A DNA stretch of 9,966 bases from Chthoniobacterales bacterium (GTDB lineage: Bacteria > Verrucomicrobiota > Verrucomicrobiia > Chthoniobacterales > UBA10450). The notes under the pieces were generated by a model that made no database searches, had not been told where the DNA came from, and saw only the letters and a program-made list of their open reading frames with translations. A program made the position numbers and the translations under genes. Location of the stretch: the NCBI GenBank assembly GCA_013695925.1, contig JACCZO010000239.1:1-9966 (forward strand). The letters run 5' to 3'. This document shows, piece after piece, positions 1 through 5,848 of this stretch. The stretch's first letter is position 1; the number at the start of each line of letters is the position of its first letter.

Positions 1-24
1 AAAAAAAAGCCGCCAGCAGGCGGC
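1..24 (-). terminator. Hairpin plus T8, possible intrinsic terminator (leftward)
   Basis: The arms 9-14 (gccgcc) and 19-24 (ggcggc) form a 6-bp GC stem with a 4-nt loop. On the minus strand the stem is followed directly by eight T residues (A run at 1-8). This is the shape of a Rho-independent terminator. However, no convincing leftward gene ends just to its right, and the sequence may instead code Leu-Arg-Arg-Leu-Leu-Ala-Ala-Phe-Phe in a signal peptide. Confidence 0.3.
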
Positions 25-64
25 GCAGACTAACGAACGCAAATTTAGAACTGCTTTTTATCAT
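1..64 (-). CDS. Possible 5' end of a secreted protein gene, cut by the window edge
   Basis: Reading leftward from an ATG at 62-64 the frame stays open to the window edge, giving 21 residues that start MIKSSSKFAFVSLRRLLAAF. This has a charged N-terminus followed by a hydrophobic stretch, as in a signal peptide. It would be divergent from glgA, with 214 bp between the two starts. No good ribosome binding site is seen, which is normal for genes in this window. The same DNA can be read as a terminator hairpin (separate entry), so this call is uncertain. Confidence 0.33.
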   Translation of the reverse strand, partial: MIKSSSKFAFVSLRRLLAAFF

Positions 65-278
65 AATGGAATCTCGTTCGCCTGGCAGTCAGCGTTCGGC
101 GCGCTGATAAAGCGTAAAATTCGGCGTTGTGTCACGATTATTTTTCGAAAATCTTCTGCATCCCGCCAGAATGCCCCCCCATACTGGTCAGCGGCCCGCA
201 GGAAAGGGAGCAGGCCATTCCGTCGCCTCGCCATTAAAAAAGTAAGCGCCCTTCGCGTCTCCGCGCTTAAATTCCCCC

Positions 279-1844
279 ATGAAAATTCTCATGATCAGCA
301 GCGAAGGCTGGCCGCTCGCGCGCTCTGGCGCGCTGGCCGACGTGCTCGTCGCCCTGCCCCGCGAGTTGAAAGCCCGCGGCCACGAGATTGCGCTCGCCAT
401 GCCCTACTACCGCGAGATCCGGCAGAACAAGAAGATCACGACCAAGCCGCTCCGGGTCAGCCTCGAAATATCGTTAGGGGATAGGAAGCTTGCGGCCGAT
501 CTGCTCGAGGGCCGGACGGCGGAAGACCTCCAGATCTTCTTCATCCGCTGCGACGACCTTTACGATCGCCCCGGGATCTACACCGAGAAAGGCGAGCCCT
601 ACGACGATAACGCCGCCCGTTTCATCTTCTTCAGTAAGGCTGCGGTTGAGATCGCGCGCCGCATGACGCCGAGCCCGGAGATTTTGCACTGTCACGACTG
701 GACCGCCGCTCTCGTGCCCGTCCTCGTGCGCGACCAGGGTCTGCCCTTCGCGAGCGTGCTCTCCATTCATCATCTCGCTGACCAGGGCAGCTTCGACACT
801 TGGGATTTTGCCCTGACGAATCTGCCCGGCCGCTATTTCGACTTGCGCGGCGTCGAGTATTTCGGCCGGCTCAATCTTCTCAAGGGCGGCATTCTTTTCG
901 CTGACCGGATCGTTGTCTCGAGCGAACCCTACGCGCACCAGATCCAGACCCCGTCGTTGGGCGAAGGCCTCGACGTTGTTCTGCGCGAGCACGCCCATCG
1001 CCTCTCCGGCATCCTCGGCGGCGCCGATTACCGCCGCTGGAACCCGGCAACCGACAAGCTCCTCCCGGCCCGTTACGGCCCGGACAACCTCGAGCGCAAA
1101 ACCGCCTCGCGCGACGCCCTCCTCGCCCAGCTCCAGCTCGCGCCCGCGCCGCGCGGCCCGGTCTTTGGGATGGTCACGCGTCTCATCAGCGCAAAAGGCT
1201 TCGACATTCTCATGCCGGTGCTCGATCGCCTTCTGGCGGATGACGTGCGTCTCGTTATCCTTGGGAAAGGCGACCCAGCTTACGAGACCGGCCTCGCCAT
1301 CGCCGCCCGCGAATTTCCCGAGCGCCTCGCCTACCGGCACGATTACGATGAGACGCTCGCCCACCTGATCGAGGGCGGGAGCGACATCACCCTCATCCCA
1401 TCGCGGGTGGAACCGGGCGCCTTCAGCGCGATGCACAGCCTCAAGTATGGTGTCCTCCCGATCGCGCGGGCGGCTCGCGGGGTGGAACAAATCATCGCCG
1501 ATTACGATCCTTCCGGAACGTGGGAGGGGCCTGTGCGCCCCGATTCCGAAAGCGCGCCGCCGGCAGATCGGGGCCCCCGTCACGCAGCCGCGAAGCGCGA
1601 GGCCGGGCTTTCCAAGGCCCTTCCCACATTGGGCGGTTCCGGCTACGGCTTCCTTTTTTACGAATACGGGAGCGAGCCATTCTGGGACGCAATCAAGCGA
1701 GCCCGCGAAGTCTTCGAAAATCAGGCGGAATGGGAGCGACTGAGAAAACGCGCGGCGTCTCTTGATTTCTCCTGGGCGCTGGCAGCGGAAAGTTACGAAA
1801 GGCTCTACCAGGAGCTAGTCGCGCAATCTACCGCGGCGGCCTGA
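279..1844 (+). CDS. glgA: Glycogen (starch) synthase, GT5 family, with in-frame insertion
   Basis: Transfers glucose from ADP-glucose to the non-reducing end of a growing alpha-1,4-glucan in the cytoplasm, with inversion-free GT-B chemistry. The 521 residues show the GT5 landmarks: N-terminal MKILMISSEG strand, HCHDW at 137-141 (catalytic-domain His139), the donor-site pair Arg301 and Lys306 in the TRLISAKGFD motif, and PSRVEP with Glu378. Two things are odd. The normal K-T-G-G-L loop near residue 15 reads RSGAL (15-19), so the ADP-binding Lys is Arg and the second Gly is Ala. Residues 415-449 are a Pro/Arg/Ala-rich insert between the IIADYD strand and GSGYGFLF, encoded by a palindromic element. 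Without it the length is about 485, near the family norm of about 480. The ATG at 279 gives the canonical N-terminus. It is divergent from the possible gene at 1-64 and convergent with the hic pair. Confidence 0.93.
   Translation: MKILMISSEGWPLARSGALADVLVALPRELKARGHEIALAMPYYREIRQNKKITTKPLRVSLEISLGDRKLAADLLEGRTAEDLQIFFIRCDDLYDRPGIYTEKGEPYDDNAARFIFFSKAAVEIARRMTPSPEILHCHDWTAALVPVLVRDQGLPFASVLSIHHLADQGSFDTWDFALTNLPGRYFDLRGVEYFGRLNLLKGGILFADRIVVSSEPYAHQIQTPSLGEGLDVVLREHAHRLSGILGGADYRRWNPATDKLLPARYGPDNLERKTASRDALLAQLQLAPAPRGPVFGMVTRLISAKGFDILMPVLDRLLADDVRLVILGKGDPAYETGLAIAAREFPERLAYRHDYDETLAHLIEGGSDITLIPSRVEPGAFSAMHSLKYGVLPIARAARGVEQIIADYDPSGTWEGPVRPDSESAPPADRGPRHAAAKREAGLSKALPTLGGSGYGFLFYEYGSEPFWDAIKRAREVFENQAEWERLRKRAASLDFSWALAAESYERLYQELVAQSTAAA
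1520..1627. repeat. Palindromic element inserted in frame in glgA
   Basis: The outer arms 1520-1532 (gtgggaggggcct) and 1615-1627 (aggcccttcccac) are inverted repeats of 13 nt with one mismatch. Inside lies a second perfect 8-bp inverted pair, gccccgat at 1537-1544 and atcggggc at 1567-1574. The span is 108 bp, exactly 36 codons, so the glgA frame is preserved. The encoded residues 415-449 have no counterpart in the usual glycogen synthase sequence between DYD and the G-S/T-G-x-G-F motif. This resembles protein-coding palindromic elements such as those of Rickettsia. The exact ends are inferred from the arms. Confidence 0.65.
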
Positions 1845-1897
1845 ATAACAACGAGAAGAAGCATGATCTCCCCGAGCGCGGCGGGCCGGAAGATGAC

Positions 1898-2112
1898 TTA
1901 CTCTGGCTCGGCGAATTCTTCATTTGAGACGCCGGCCTGCCGAAGAACGCCTCAAGGGTGCCGACCTTGATCTCACGGTGGTTGGGAACCACGCAGCCAA
2001 ACGCGCCGCGTCTCATAACAACGTGGCTACCGCGCTGGCGCACGATCGCGAAACCTAATCGCTCTAGCCGGTGCACCGCCTCCTGACCGGAGATGCGCGG
2101 GAGCTTAGGCAC
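1898..2112 (-). pseudogene. hicA: HicA-type mRNA interferase toxin, frameshifted near the C-terminus
   Basis: HicA toxins are small proteins with a double-stranded-RNA-binding-like fold that cleave mRNA on ribosomes. The first 55 residues are a typical HicA: MPKLPRISGQEAV start, the RQRGSHVVM motif with catalytic His30, and the CVVPNHREIKVGTL strand. After Ala55 (codon 1948-1950) the frame goes off: as it stands it reads FFGRPASQ and runs on to 1828, overlapping the end of glgA by 17 bp. A shift of one base near 1944-1950 restores LRQAGVSNEEFAEPE, the expected HicA tail, with a TAA at 1898-1900. So there is a one-base indel, either real decay or a base-calling error. The His and RNA-binding core are intact. 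It overlaps hicB by 8 bp. Confidence 0.82.
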
Positions 2113-2314
2113 GAGAAGCCGAAACCTCGAAAGTCGTCACAAGGGCCTGACCAGCGCTTTGAATCGGGAACTCCTCCAGATAAAGCTCCGTAGCCTCGCG
2201 AAGATTGGCAATGGCTTCCGGCACGTTCTGGCCCTGCGTCGTCGAGCCTGTCTCGGGATTCAGCGCGACAAAGCCGCCTTCCTCAGCAGGAATCAAAACG
2301 GCCGTCAATAGCAT
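2105..2314 (-). CDS. hicB: HicB-family antitoxin
   Basis: The 69-residue protein starts MLLTAVLIPAEEGGFVALNP and continues through ETGSTTQGQNVPEAIANLREATELYLEE. This is the HicB partial RNase-H-like fold: beta strands, the G-x-x-T-Q-G turn, then the helix that ends in a TELYLEE-type segment. HicB binds and inhibits HicA and often autoregulates the operon. This short form has no added DNA-binding domain after about residue 60, so repression would need another surface. The hicA start lies inside the hicB 3' end (8-bp overlap at 2105-2112), which indicates translational coupling with hicB first. If hicA is truly broken, hicB is an orphan antitoxin. Confidence 0.85.
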   Translation of the reverse strand: MLLTAVLIPAEEGGFVALNPETGSTTQGQNVPEAIANLREATELYLEEFPIQSAGQALVTTFEVSASRA

Positions 2315-2560
2315 GCCGATAGGGTGCTGACACCGACGCGGCAGTCAAGGCCGCGTCGCTGCATTGGACTGACCCCGAAAAGTGGACCTGACATAAACGT
2401 AGTTCTGCCCTAAAAAGAGGGATTTGGGAACCGGAGTCGGTCTGTGCATGTTGCCATCTTTTATCGGACTGAAACGAGCTCAGGACAGCCAAACGTCAAA
2501 TCAACTTCTCTTTATGCACAGACCGACCCACAGACTGACCGCGATTCTTCCACCATATGG
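2315..2560. other. Non-coding stretch with inverted and tandem repeats
   Basis: No coding sequence is recognised. It holds a possible insertion-sequence end (2365-2387), a perfect 14-nt inverted repeat (gtcggtctgtgcat at 2436-2449 and its complement at 2514-2527, 64 bp apart), and a 12-nt imperfect tandem repeat, cacagaccgacc then cacagactgacc, at 2517-2540. The stretch separates the two toxin-antitoxin-like pairs and looks like an old insertion scar. Confidence 0.5.
2365..2387. mobile_element. Possible IS3-type terminal repeat remnant
   Basis: The bases tggactgaccccgaaaagt followed by ggac match the general shape of IS3-family ends, which begin TG and carry a GACCCC-AAAAGT-GGAC core. No transposase and no second end were found within the window, so this would be a solo relic. 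The match is from memory of the pattern, not from a search. Confidence 0.35.
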
Positions 2561-2773
2561 TTAGGAGGCGTTTGCTGGCACGGGAATGTGCTCTGCCTTC
2601 AGTTCGTGCAGGTCGAGCTTGTGGCTAGCGTTGTCGATGTCGATGCCGACTAAGCGTCCATTGGCATCGAAGTCAAGAACGACGCCTTCGGCGACTTCGT
2701 CGCTCTCCGCACTCGGCTTGGGAGAAAACGCGATATAAAGCGAATCAGTCTCCGCGTGATAATGCAGCTTCAT
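2561..2773 (-). CDS. DUF2283 domain protein
   Basis: The 70-residue protein MKLHYHAETDSLYIAFSP has the DUF2283 hallmarks: an N-terminal Y-x-x-x-x-D-x-L-Y-I-x-F strand pair, then VVLDFDANGRLVGIDIDNAS at about 31-50, a short strand-turn-strand that ends in I-D-I-x-x-A. Its function is not established. DUF2283 genes very often sit directly after a small gene like the one here, in an arrangement resembling toxin-antitoxin pairs. The ATG at 2771-2773 overlaps the upstream stop by 4 bp (ATGA), so the two are translationally coupled. Confidence 0.85.
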   Translation of the reverse strand: MKLHYHAETDSLYIAFSPKPSAESDEVAEGVVLDFDANGRLVGIDIDNASHKLDLHELKAEHIPVPANAS

Positions 2774-3012
2774 GGGCGAAATCTCCTGTCTGGAAAGGCG
2801 TTGTGAATAGTGAGCTTATCAGCGAGGGTGACGACACGCAAGAAGCGGCCATCGAGCTCCGGGACAGCCGCCCAGAAGCGGAAACGATTGTGCTCCTGTG
2901 GCTCGCTCCGCAGCGGCTTCTGAACGACGCGGATGCATATCTCTTTGGTGAGATAAGGTCGGCGCATTGAAACATCGGTTTCGAAGTACTCTGTAAACCG
3001 AAAATCCGCCAC
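2770..3012 (-). CDS. 80-residue partner of DUF2283 protein, toxin-like
   Basis: The protein starts MADFRFTEYFETDVSMRRPY and contains CIRVVQKPLR, NRFRFWAAVPELDGRFLRVVTL and a final HNAFPDRRFRP. This is a recurrent small protein found upstream of DUF2283 genes. The alternation of short strands, the R-F-R-x-W and R-x-L-R-V-V-T strands, and the terminal H-N-A-F-x-D segment resemble the compact fold of RelE/BrnT-like toxins, but that is an inference from appearance. The start is GTG at 3010-3012. A stop lies upstream in the same frame and no better start exists. No ribosome binding site is visible. Confidence 0.78.
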   Translation of the reverse strand: MADFRFTEYFETDVSMRRPYLTKEICIRVVQKPLRSEPQEHNRFRFWAAVPELDGRFLRVVTLADKLTIHNAFPDRRFRP

Positions 3013-3223
3013 GCGGAGCAGCGTATCCGAGTTTCGTTCGCAGGAAAAGCGCGAAGCCGTCTAGACATTATGGCTGCATGAGTGGGAAAAAGAAAGCGTG
3101 CTTGCCTCCGCAGGAAGAGCGCGGGTTGTTGCGAGGGCGGCGGGCCAGAGCCGCATTGCTAAACTGCAAGACCACTCCCTAAAGTCGCCTGACTTACTGT
3201 GAACAAGATCGCGCAACTCGATT

Positions 3224-3523
3224 CTAATCCGACCAGACCGCGGTTACGATATCGCTCGGCTGGCCGACTTGCTGGTCGCCCATCATGCCGAGGGCCCGGC
3301 ACTCCCGCTGTTCCGGTTTGCCGGCCACCTGCGGCGTGGTCGTGTCGAAGAAGGCGAAATGGTTGACCTTCACCCCGATCGTCGTCCAATCGCTCGTCCC
3401 TTCCAGGCGCATCTGGATGGTGACCGAATCGAAACCGGGCTTGTTGCCCGTGATCTCGATTTGTCCAGGAATGGCGCGGGCGGTGATGTTGGGATGATGG
3501 GGGGAGATCGGGGAGGGTCGTGT
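3224..3523 (-). pseudogene. C-terminal fragment of a secreted-type protein gene, truncated by a repeat element
   Basis: A leftward frame from about 3493 down to the TAG at 3224-3226 encodes a coherent domain of about 90 residues. It runs from PNITARAIPGQIEITG through SVTIQMRLEGTSDWTTIG and FAFFDTTTPQVAGKPEQREC to SDIVTAV. It reads like a fibronectin-III-like tail (strands, R-x-x-G-x-x-W-T, a final S-D-x-V-T-V strand) known from long hypothetical proteins of soil bacteria. Going upstream the frame hits a TAG at 3524-3526, inside the left arm of the inverted-repeat element that starts at 3516. There is no start codon before the conserved part, so the 5' portion is missing. Precise family unknown. 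Confidence 0.6.
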
Positions 3524-3689
3524 CTAAAGGGCGTGTTGCTCAAACTGCCATTGGCGAAATCGAAGAAAAAATGGGGCACGAGATTGACCTGTATTGCGTT
3601 TTGATTTCCGGCGGCGGTGATTTGAATCCTCAAAGAACACACTGTTTTGGCACTGTATGATTTGAGCAACACGCCCTTTAGACACGACC
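3516..3689. mobile_element. MITE-like element with 29-bp perfect terminal inverted repeats
   Basis: Bases 3516-3544 and 3661-3689 are exact reverse complements over 29 nt. The left arm begins ggtcgtgtctaaagggcgtg. They enclose 116 bp with no recognisable gene, for 174 bp in total. The outer flanks are also loosely similar (cgggg on the left, ccccg on the right), so the true ends may lie a few bases further out. No clean target duplication is seen. The size and structure fit a miniature inverted-repeat element moved by a transposase elsewhere. A strong stem-loop transcript is the alternative reading. Confidence 0.65.
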
Positions 3690-3762
3690 TCGACCCCGTC
3701 TGCACCCTCCTGAAGGGTCGTAAACCCCCCCGGTCATTAATGTTGGTTTGCCTTGGACAGTT

Positions 3763-4908
3763 CTACTGATTGTTAACGAGCATTGGCGGGGCAGTCTTGC
3801 TCGCCGCAAGCTGGTCGGACACTTTCTGGACCTGGGCGGCCTGCGCTTTGAGTTCTGATTGCAAGCTTACAACGGTTGCTTCCAGTTGCTCGATCTTGCT
3901 ATCCTGCTGCTCTCCTTTGCGATGCTCTTTGAGGAATTCGTTGAGCAACATCGCGTTCACCGCTTCGTAGCGTACTGTGTAGGGCTGGCCTTTCTCATCA
4001 CGAGCCACTAAATCGGGATTCACCTTCGCCACTTCCTCCGCTACAAGCCCGAACTGTGGGATGCCAATCGGGTCAAGTGCCTTCCTGTAACGGAAGGTCA
4101 CCGGGTTCAGGGAAAGAATCGCTTCGCTGGCTTTGTCCATCGATTTGATGGCGTCTTTGTGGCGCGCCGAGGAAACGACCGTGCCCAAATGTCCGTTCGT
4201 ATCGACAATCACTCCCACGCCTGCCGCCACCATCCGTCCACTGATGCCAGCGATGTATGTATTAAACTGCTGATTGGTACCGATGCGGATTGTTCTGTTA
4301 TCACCCGCGTGACCATTGTTCCCGATATCAATATTGTAGTTGCCGGTGGTGATATTGAGACCTGCCGCGGAACCGATTGCGGTGTTTTCCCTCCCAGTCG
4401 TGTTCAATAAAAGCGCCGCCTGGCCCACGGCCGTGTTGTTGTAGCCGGTGGTGTTATTAGCCAGCGCCCCCCCGCCAGTGCCCGTATTGAGGTAGCCGGT
4501 AGTGTTGGAATAAAGCGCCGCGCCGCCAGTGGCCGTGTTGTTGCTGCCGGTTGTGTTGCTCAACATCGCCTGATAGCCGTAGGCCGTATTTTGGCTGCTG
4601 GTGGTGCTGCTAAAGAGCGCTTGCCAACCGGTGGCTGTGTTGCGGCTGCCGGTTGTATTGCTAAAGAGCGCCTGAGAGCCATTCGCCGTGTTCTCGGAGC
4701 CGATTGTGTTGTTAAGGAGCGCTTCAAATCCGACGGCTGTATTGTCCGTGCCGGTGGTGAGCTTCAAGAGGGCGGAGTCGCCTTCAGCAGTGTTTCGGTT
4801 CGGGTAGCCTCCGTCCGGCGGCGGGTCAACCGCTCGCGTTGTGGTAGCAGCGAGAACGAATGCGCTAATGAGACTGATCGTTGTAAGGAGTTTGCCTATC
4901 GAATACAT
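3763..4908 (-). CDS. Fibre-like surface protein: YadA-head-type repeats plus peptidase S74 autochaperone
   Basis: From the ATG at 4906-4908 the protein has 381 residues; numbering here uses the longer GTG frame from 4938 (391). Residues 11-36 are a signal peptide (KLLTTISLISAFVLAATTTRA). Residues 49-201 are nine 17-residue repeats of the type NTAxGxxALxxNTTGxx, like the YadA head beta-roll. Residues 256-340 form an S74 intramolecular chaperone domain: SSARHK with Ser256 and Lys261 five residues apart as in the catalytic dyad, then LNPVTFRYR, FGLVAEEV and YEAVNAMLLNEFLKEH. A coiled coil follows at about 343-380. In the family, S74 domains trimerise the fibre and cut themselves off. No membrane anchor is seen, so the fibre may be released or held by partners. 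The GTG start would put ten extra residues before the signal peptide, so ATG is preferred. Confidence 0.85.
   Translation of the reverse strand: MYSIGKLLTTISLISAFVLAATTTRAVDPPPDGGYPNRNTAEGDSALLKLTTGTDNTAVGFEALLNNTIGSENTANGSQALFSNTTGSRNTATGWQALFSSTTSSQNTAYGYQAMLSNTTGSNNTATGGAALYSNTTGYLNTGTGGGALANNTTGYNNTAVGQAALLLNTTGRENTAIGSAAGLNITTGNYNIDIGNNGHAGDNRTIRIGTNQQFNTYIAGISGRMVAAGVGVIVDTNGHLGTVVSSARHKDAIKSMDKASEAILSLNPVTFRYRKALDPIGIPQFGLVAEEVAKVNPDLVARDEKGQPYTVRYEAVNAMLLNEFLKEHRKGEQQDSKIEQLEATVVSLQSELKAQAAQVQKVSDQLAASKTAPPMLVNNQ
4055..4143 (-). other. S74 chaperone core of the fibre gene
   Basis: This part of the fibre gene encodes residues of about 266-295, with the SEAILSLNPVTFRYR segment and the IPQFGLVAEE stretch starting just after. 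Together with the Ser-x4-Lys pair encoded immediately upstream these are the best markers for the S74 assignment. Confidence 0.6.
4336..4794 (-). repeat. Nine tandem 51-bp coding repeats
   Basis: The DNA coding residues 49-201 of the fibre protein consists of nine units of 51 bp (17 codons). The conserved positions are N-T-A at the start, G at position 5, A-L at 8-9 and N-T-T-G at 12-15. Copies differ in the variable positions and codons, so this is not a recent expansion. The ninth copy is the most divergent (N-I-T-T-G-N-Y). Such arrays can gain or lose units by recombination and so vary fibre length. Confidence 0.8.
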
Positions 4909-5414
4909 ATGGTTGGTTCTTTCACCTGGTGGTTCCACCTGCGACTACAGGTCTGAAAGAGGGAAGAGGCTCCCAGGATAAGCGCCTACGCCAGATCCAG
5001 ATCTATTTGATACGAATTAATGCTAAGACATGAAATGTTGCGGTTTGACTCACCAGCCAAAGCCGGGAGGAGCCCCACGGAGCAAAGAGCAAAACCGATT
5101 AGAACGCGTGAATTGAAGAAGGCGCCTCGAGAAATGGGTTTTGTTTTCATACGAGCGATTTCCTTTCTTGGTCGGTGGGATCATTGCGCGACCAGGCCCA
5201 GATTTCTGAGACGCGAAGAAAGGCCGGAGAGTTCCGGTATTGCGCTGCCAGAAATTGCATCTTGAGACCTTCGATTAACCGGAGCCTCTCTCGACAAGGC
5301 CGACGCGATCTACCCTCTTGAAGCGGGTCGGGAATATCTAGTAAAGCTGGGGAATGCAGTGATTAGGCGGGCCGCCCGGTGACATTGTCAATCCAAATCT
5401 GAAAACAATGGGAA
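4909..5414. other. 506-bp stretch with no recognised gene
   Basis: Small open frames exist here (for example rightward from 5020), but their translations are rich in Arg and Pro and match no family I recognise. The part next to 4908 must hold the promoter and 5' leader of the fibre gene, but I cannot point to clear -35 and -10 boxes. No strong hairpin or repeat was seen. Confidence 0.5.
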
Positions 5415-5625
5415 TTTATTTCGGCAGGACGTTCTTCGTCTCGGCGATGCTGCCGTCGGTGAAGATGATGAGGTTGCCGTTGCCGTGGACGTCGCCCGTC
5501 TCGATGAACCACGGTTGGCGCGGCCATTGGTGGGGCGAGGTCGGTTTGTCGTCGAACCCGGTGGAAACGTAATCGATCCGGGCATGGGCCGGCTCCTTGT
5601 AATCCGGGTTGTGGAGGAGTTCCTG
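5415..5625 (-). pseudogene. Truncated second copy of the prepilin-like H-X9-DG gene (3' part)
   Basis: These 211 bp match 5848-6058 with 12 differences (about 94 percent identity), at a constant offset of 433 bp. They encode the last 69 residues of the prepilin-like protein, from QELLHNPDYKEP to the stop, including the H-X9-DG motif. Only two adjacent residues differ (ND in the full gene, KN here). The other nine base changes are all silent third-position changes. The frame is open to about 5640 but has no ATG, no N-terminal methylation signal and no transmembrane helix, so it cannot be a working pilin. Homology stops sharply at 5625, where repeat-like sequence begins. Confidence 0.85.
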
Positions 5626-5662
5626 TCCCAAAAATGTCAAATTTTAGACACGAGTGGCACCC

Positions 5663-5715
5663 CAAGGAGCGGCGGTTTGTAACCGCCGAGGGCGCTTTCA
5701 AAGCGCCCTTCCTTG
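5663..5715. repeat. Compact three-way-junction palindrome (REP-like)
   Basis: An outer stem pairs caagga (5663-5668) with tccttg (5710-5715). Inside are two back-to-back hairpins: 5670-5688, with an 8-bp stem cggcggtt/aaccgccg and a 3-nt loop, and 5689-5709, with a 10-bp stem agggcgcttt/aaagcgccct around one central base. Only position 5669 is unpaired outside the loops. No T run follows on either strand, so it is not a standard terminator. It lies between the two prepilin copies and looks like a dispersed repetitive palindrome. Confidence 0.65.
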
Positions 5716-5848
5716 TCCAATCCCCAATGTTTCCACACCAACAATTAGCCGGCACGGCAGAGGAATCTTGTTCGCTCCGCGACGCAAACTGTTAAGCTCC
5801 GCCGGTGGACCTCTCGACCATCGCCGACGTCGCCACCGCCTTGAAATT

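Noticed and set aside
474..1583. Long minus-strand open frame (369 codons) opposite glgA
   Set aside because: Its translation is Arg/Glu/Ala-rich without any domain, and the opposite strand encodes a clear glycogen synthase with catalytic motifs; it is a by-product of high GC.
3079..3183. Small plus-strand frame starting MSGKKKACLPPQEERG (34 codons)
   Set aside because: No ribosome binding site, no relatives known to me, basic low-complexity composition; not enough support.
3370..3705. Minus-strand frame of 111 codons across the MITE-like element
   Set aside because: It consists mostly of the two inverted arms and antisense-like sequence, and it disagrees with the frame of the coherent C-terminal fragment at 3224-3523.
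3704..3718. Hairpin accct-cctga-agggt downstream of the fibre gene
   Set aside because: The stem is only 5 bp and no T run follows, so a terminator call is not justified.
4336..4794. 51-bp periodicity considered as a CRISPR-like array
   Set aside because: The periodicity is coding (17-codon units in one open frame) with degenerate units and no separate spacers.
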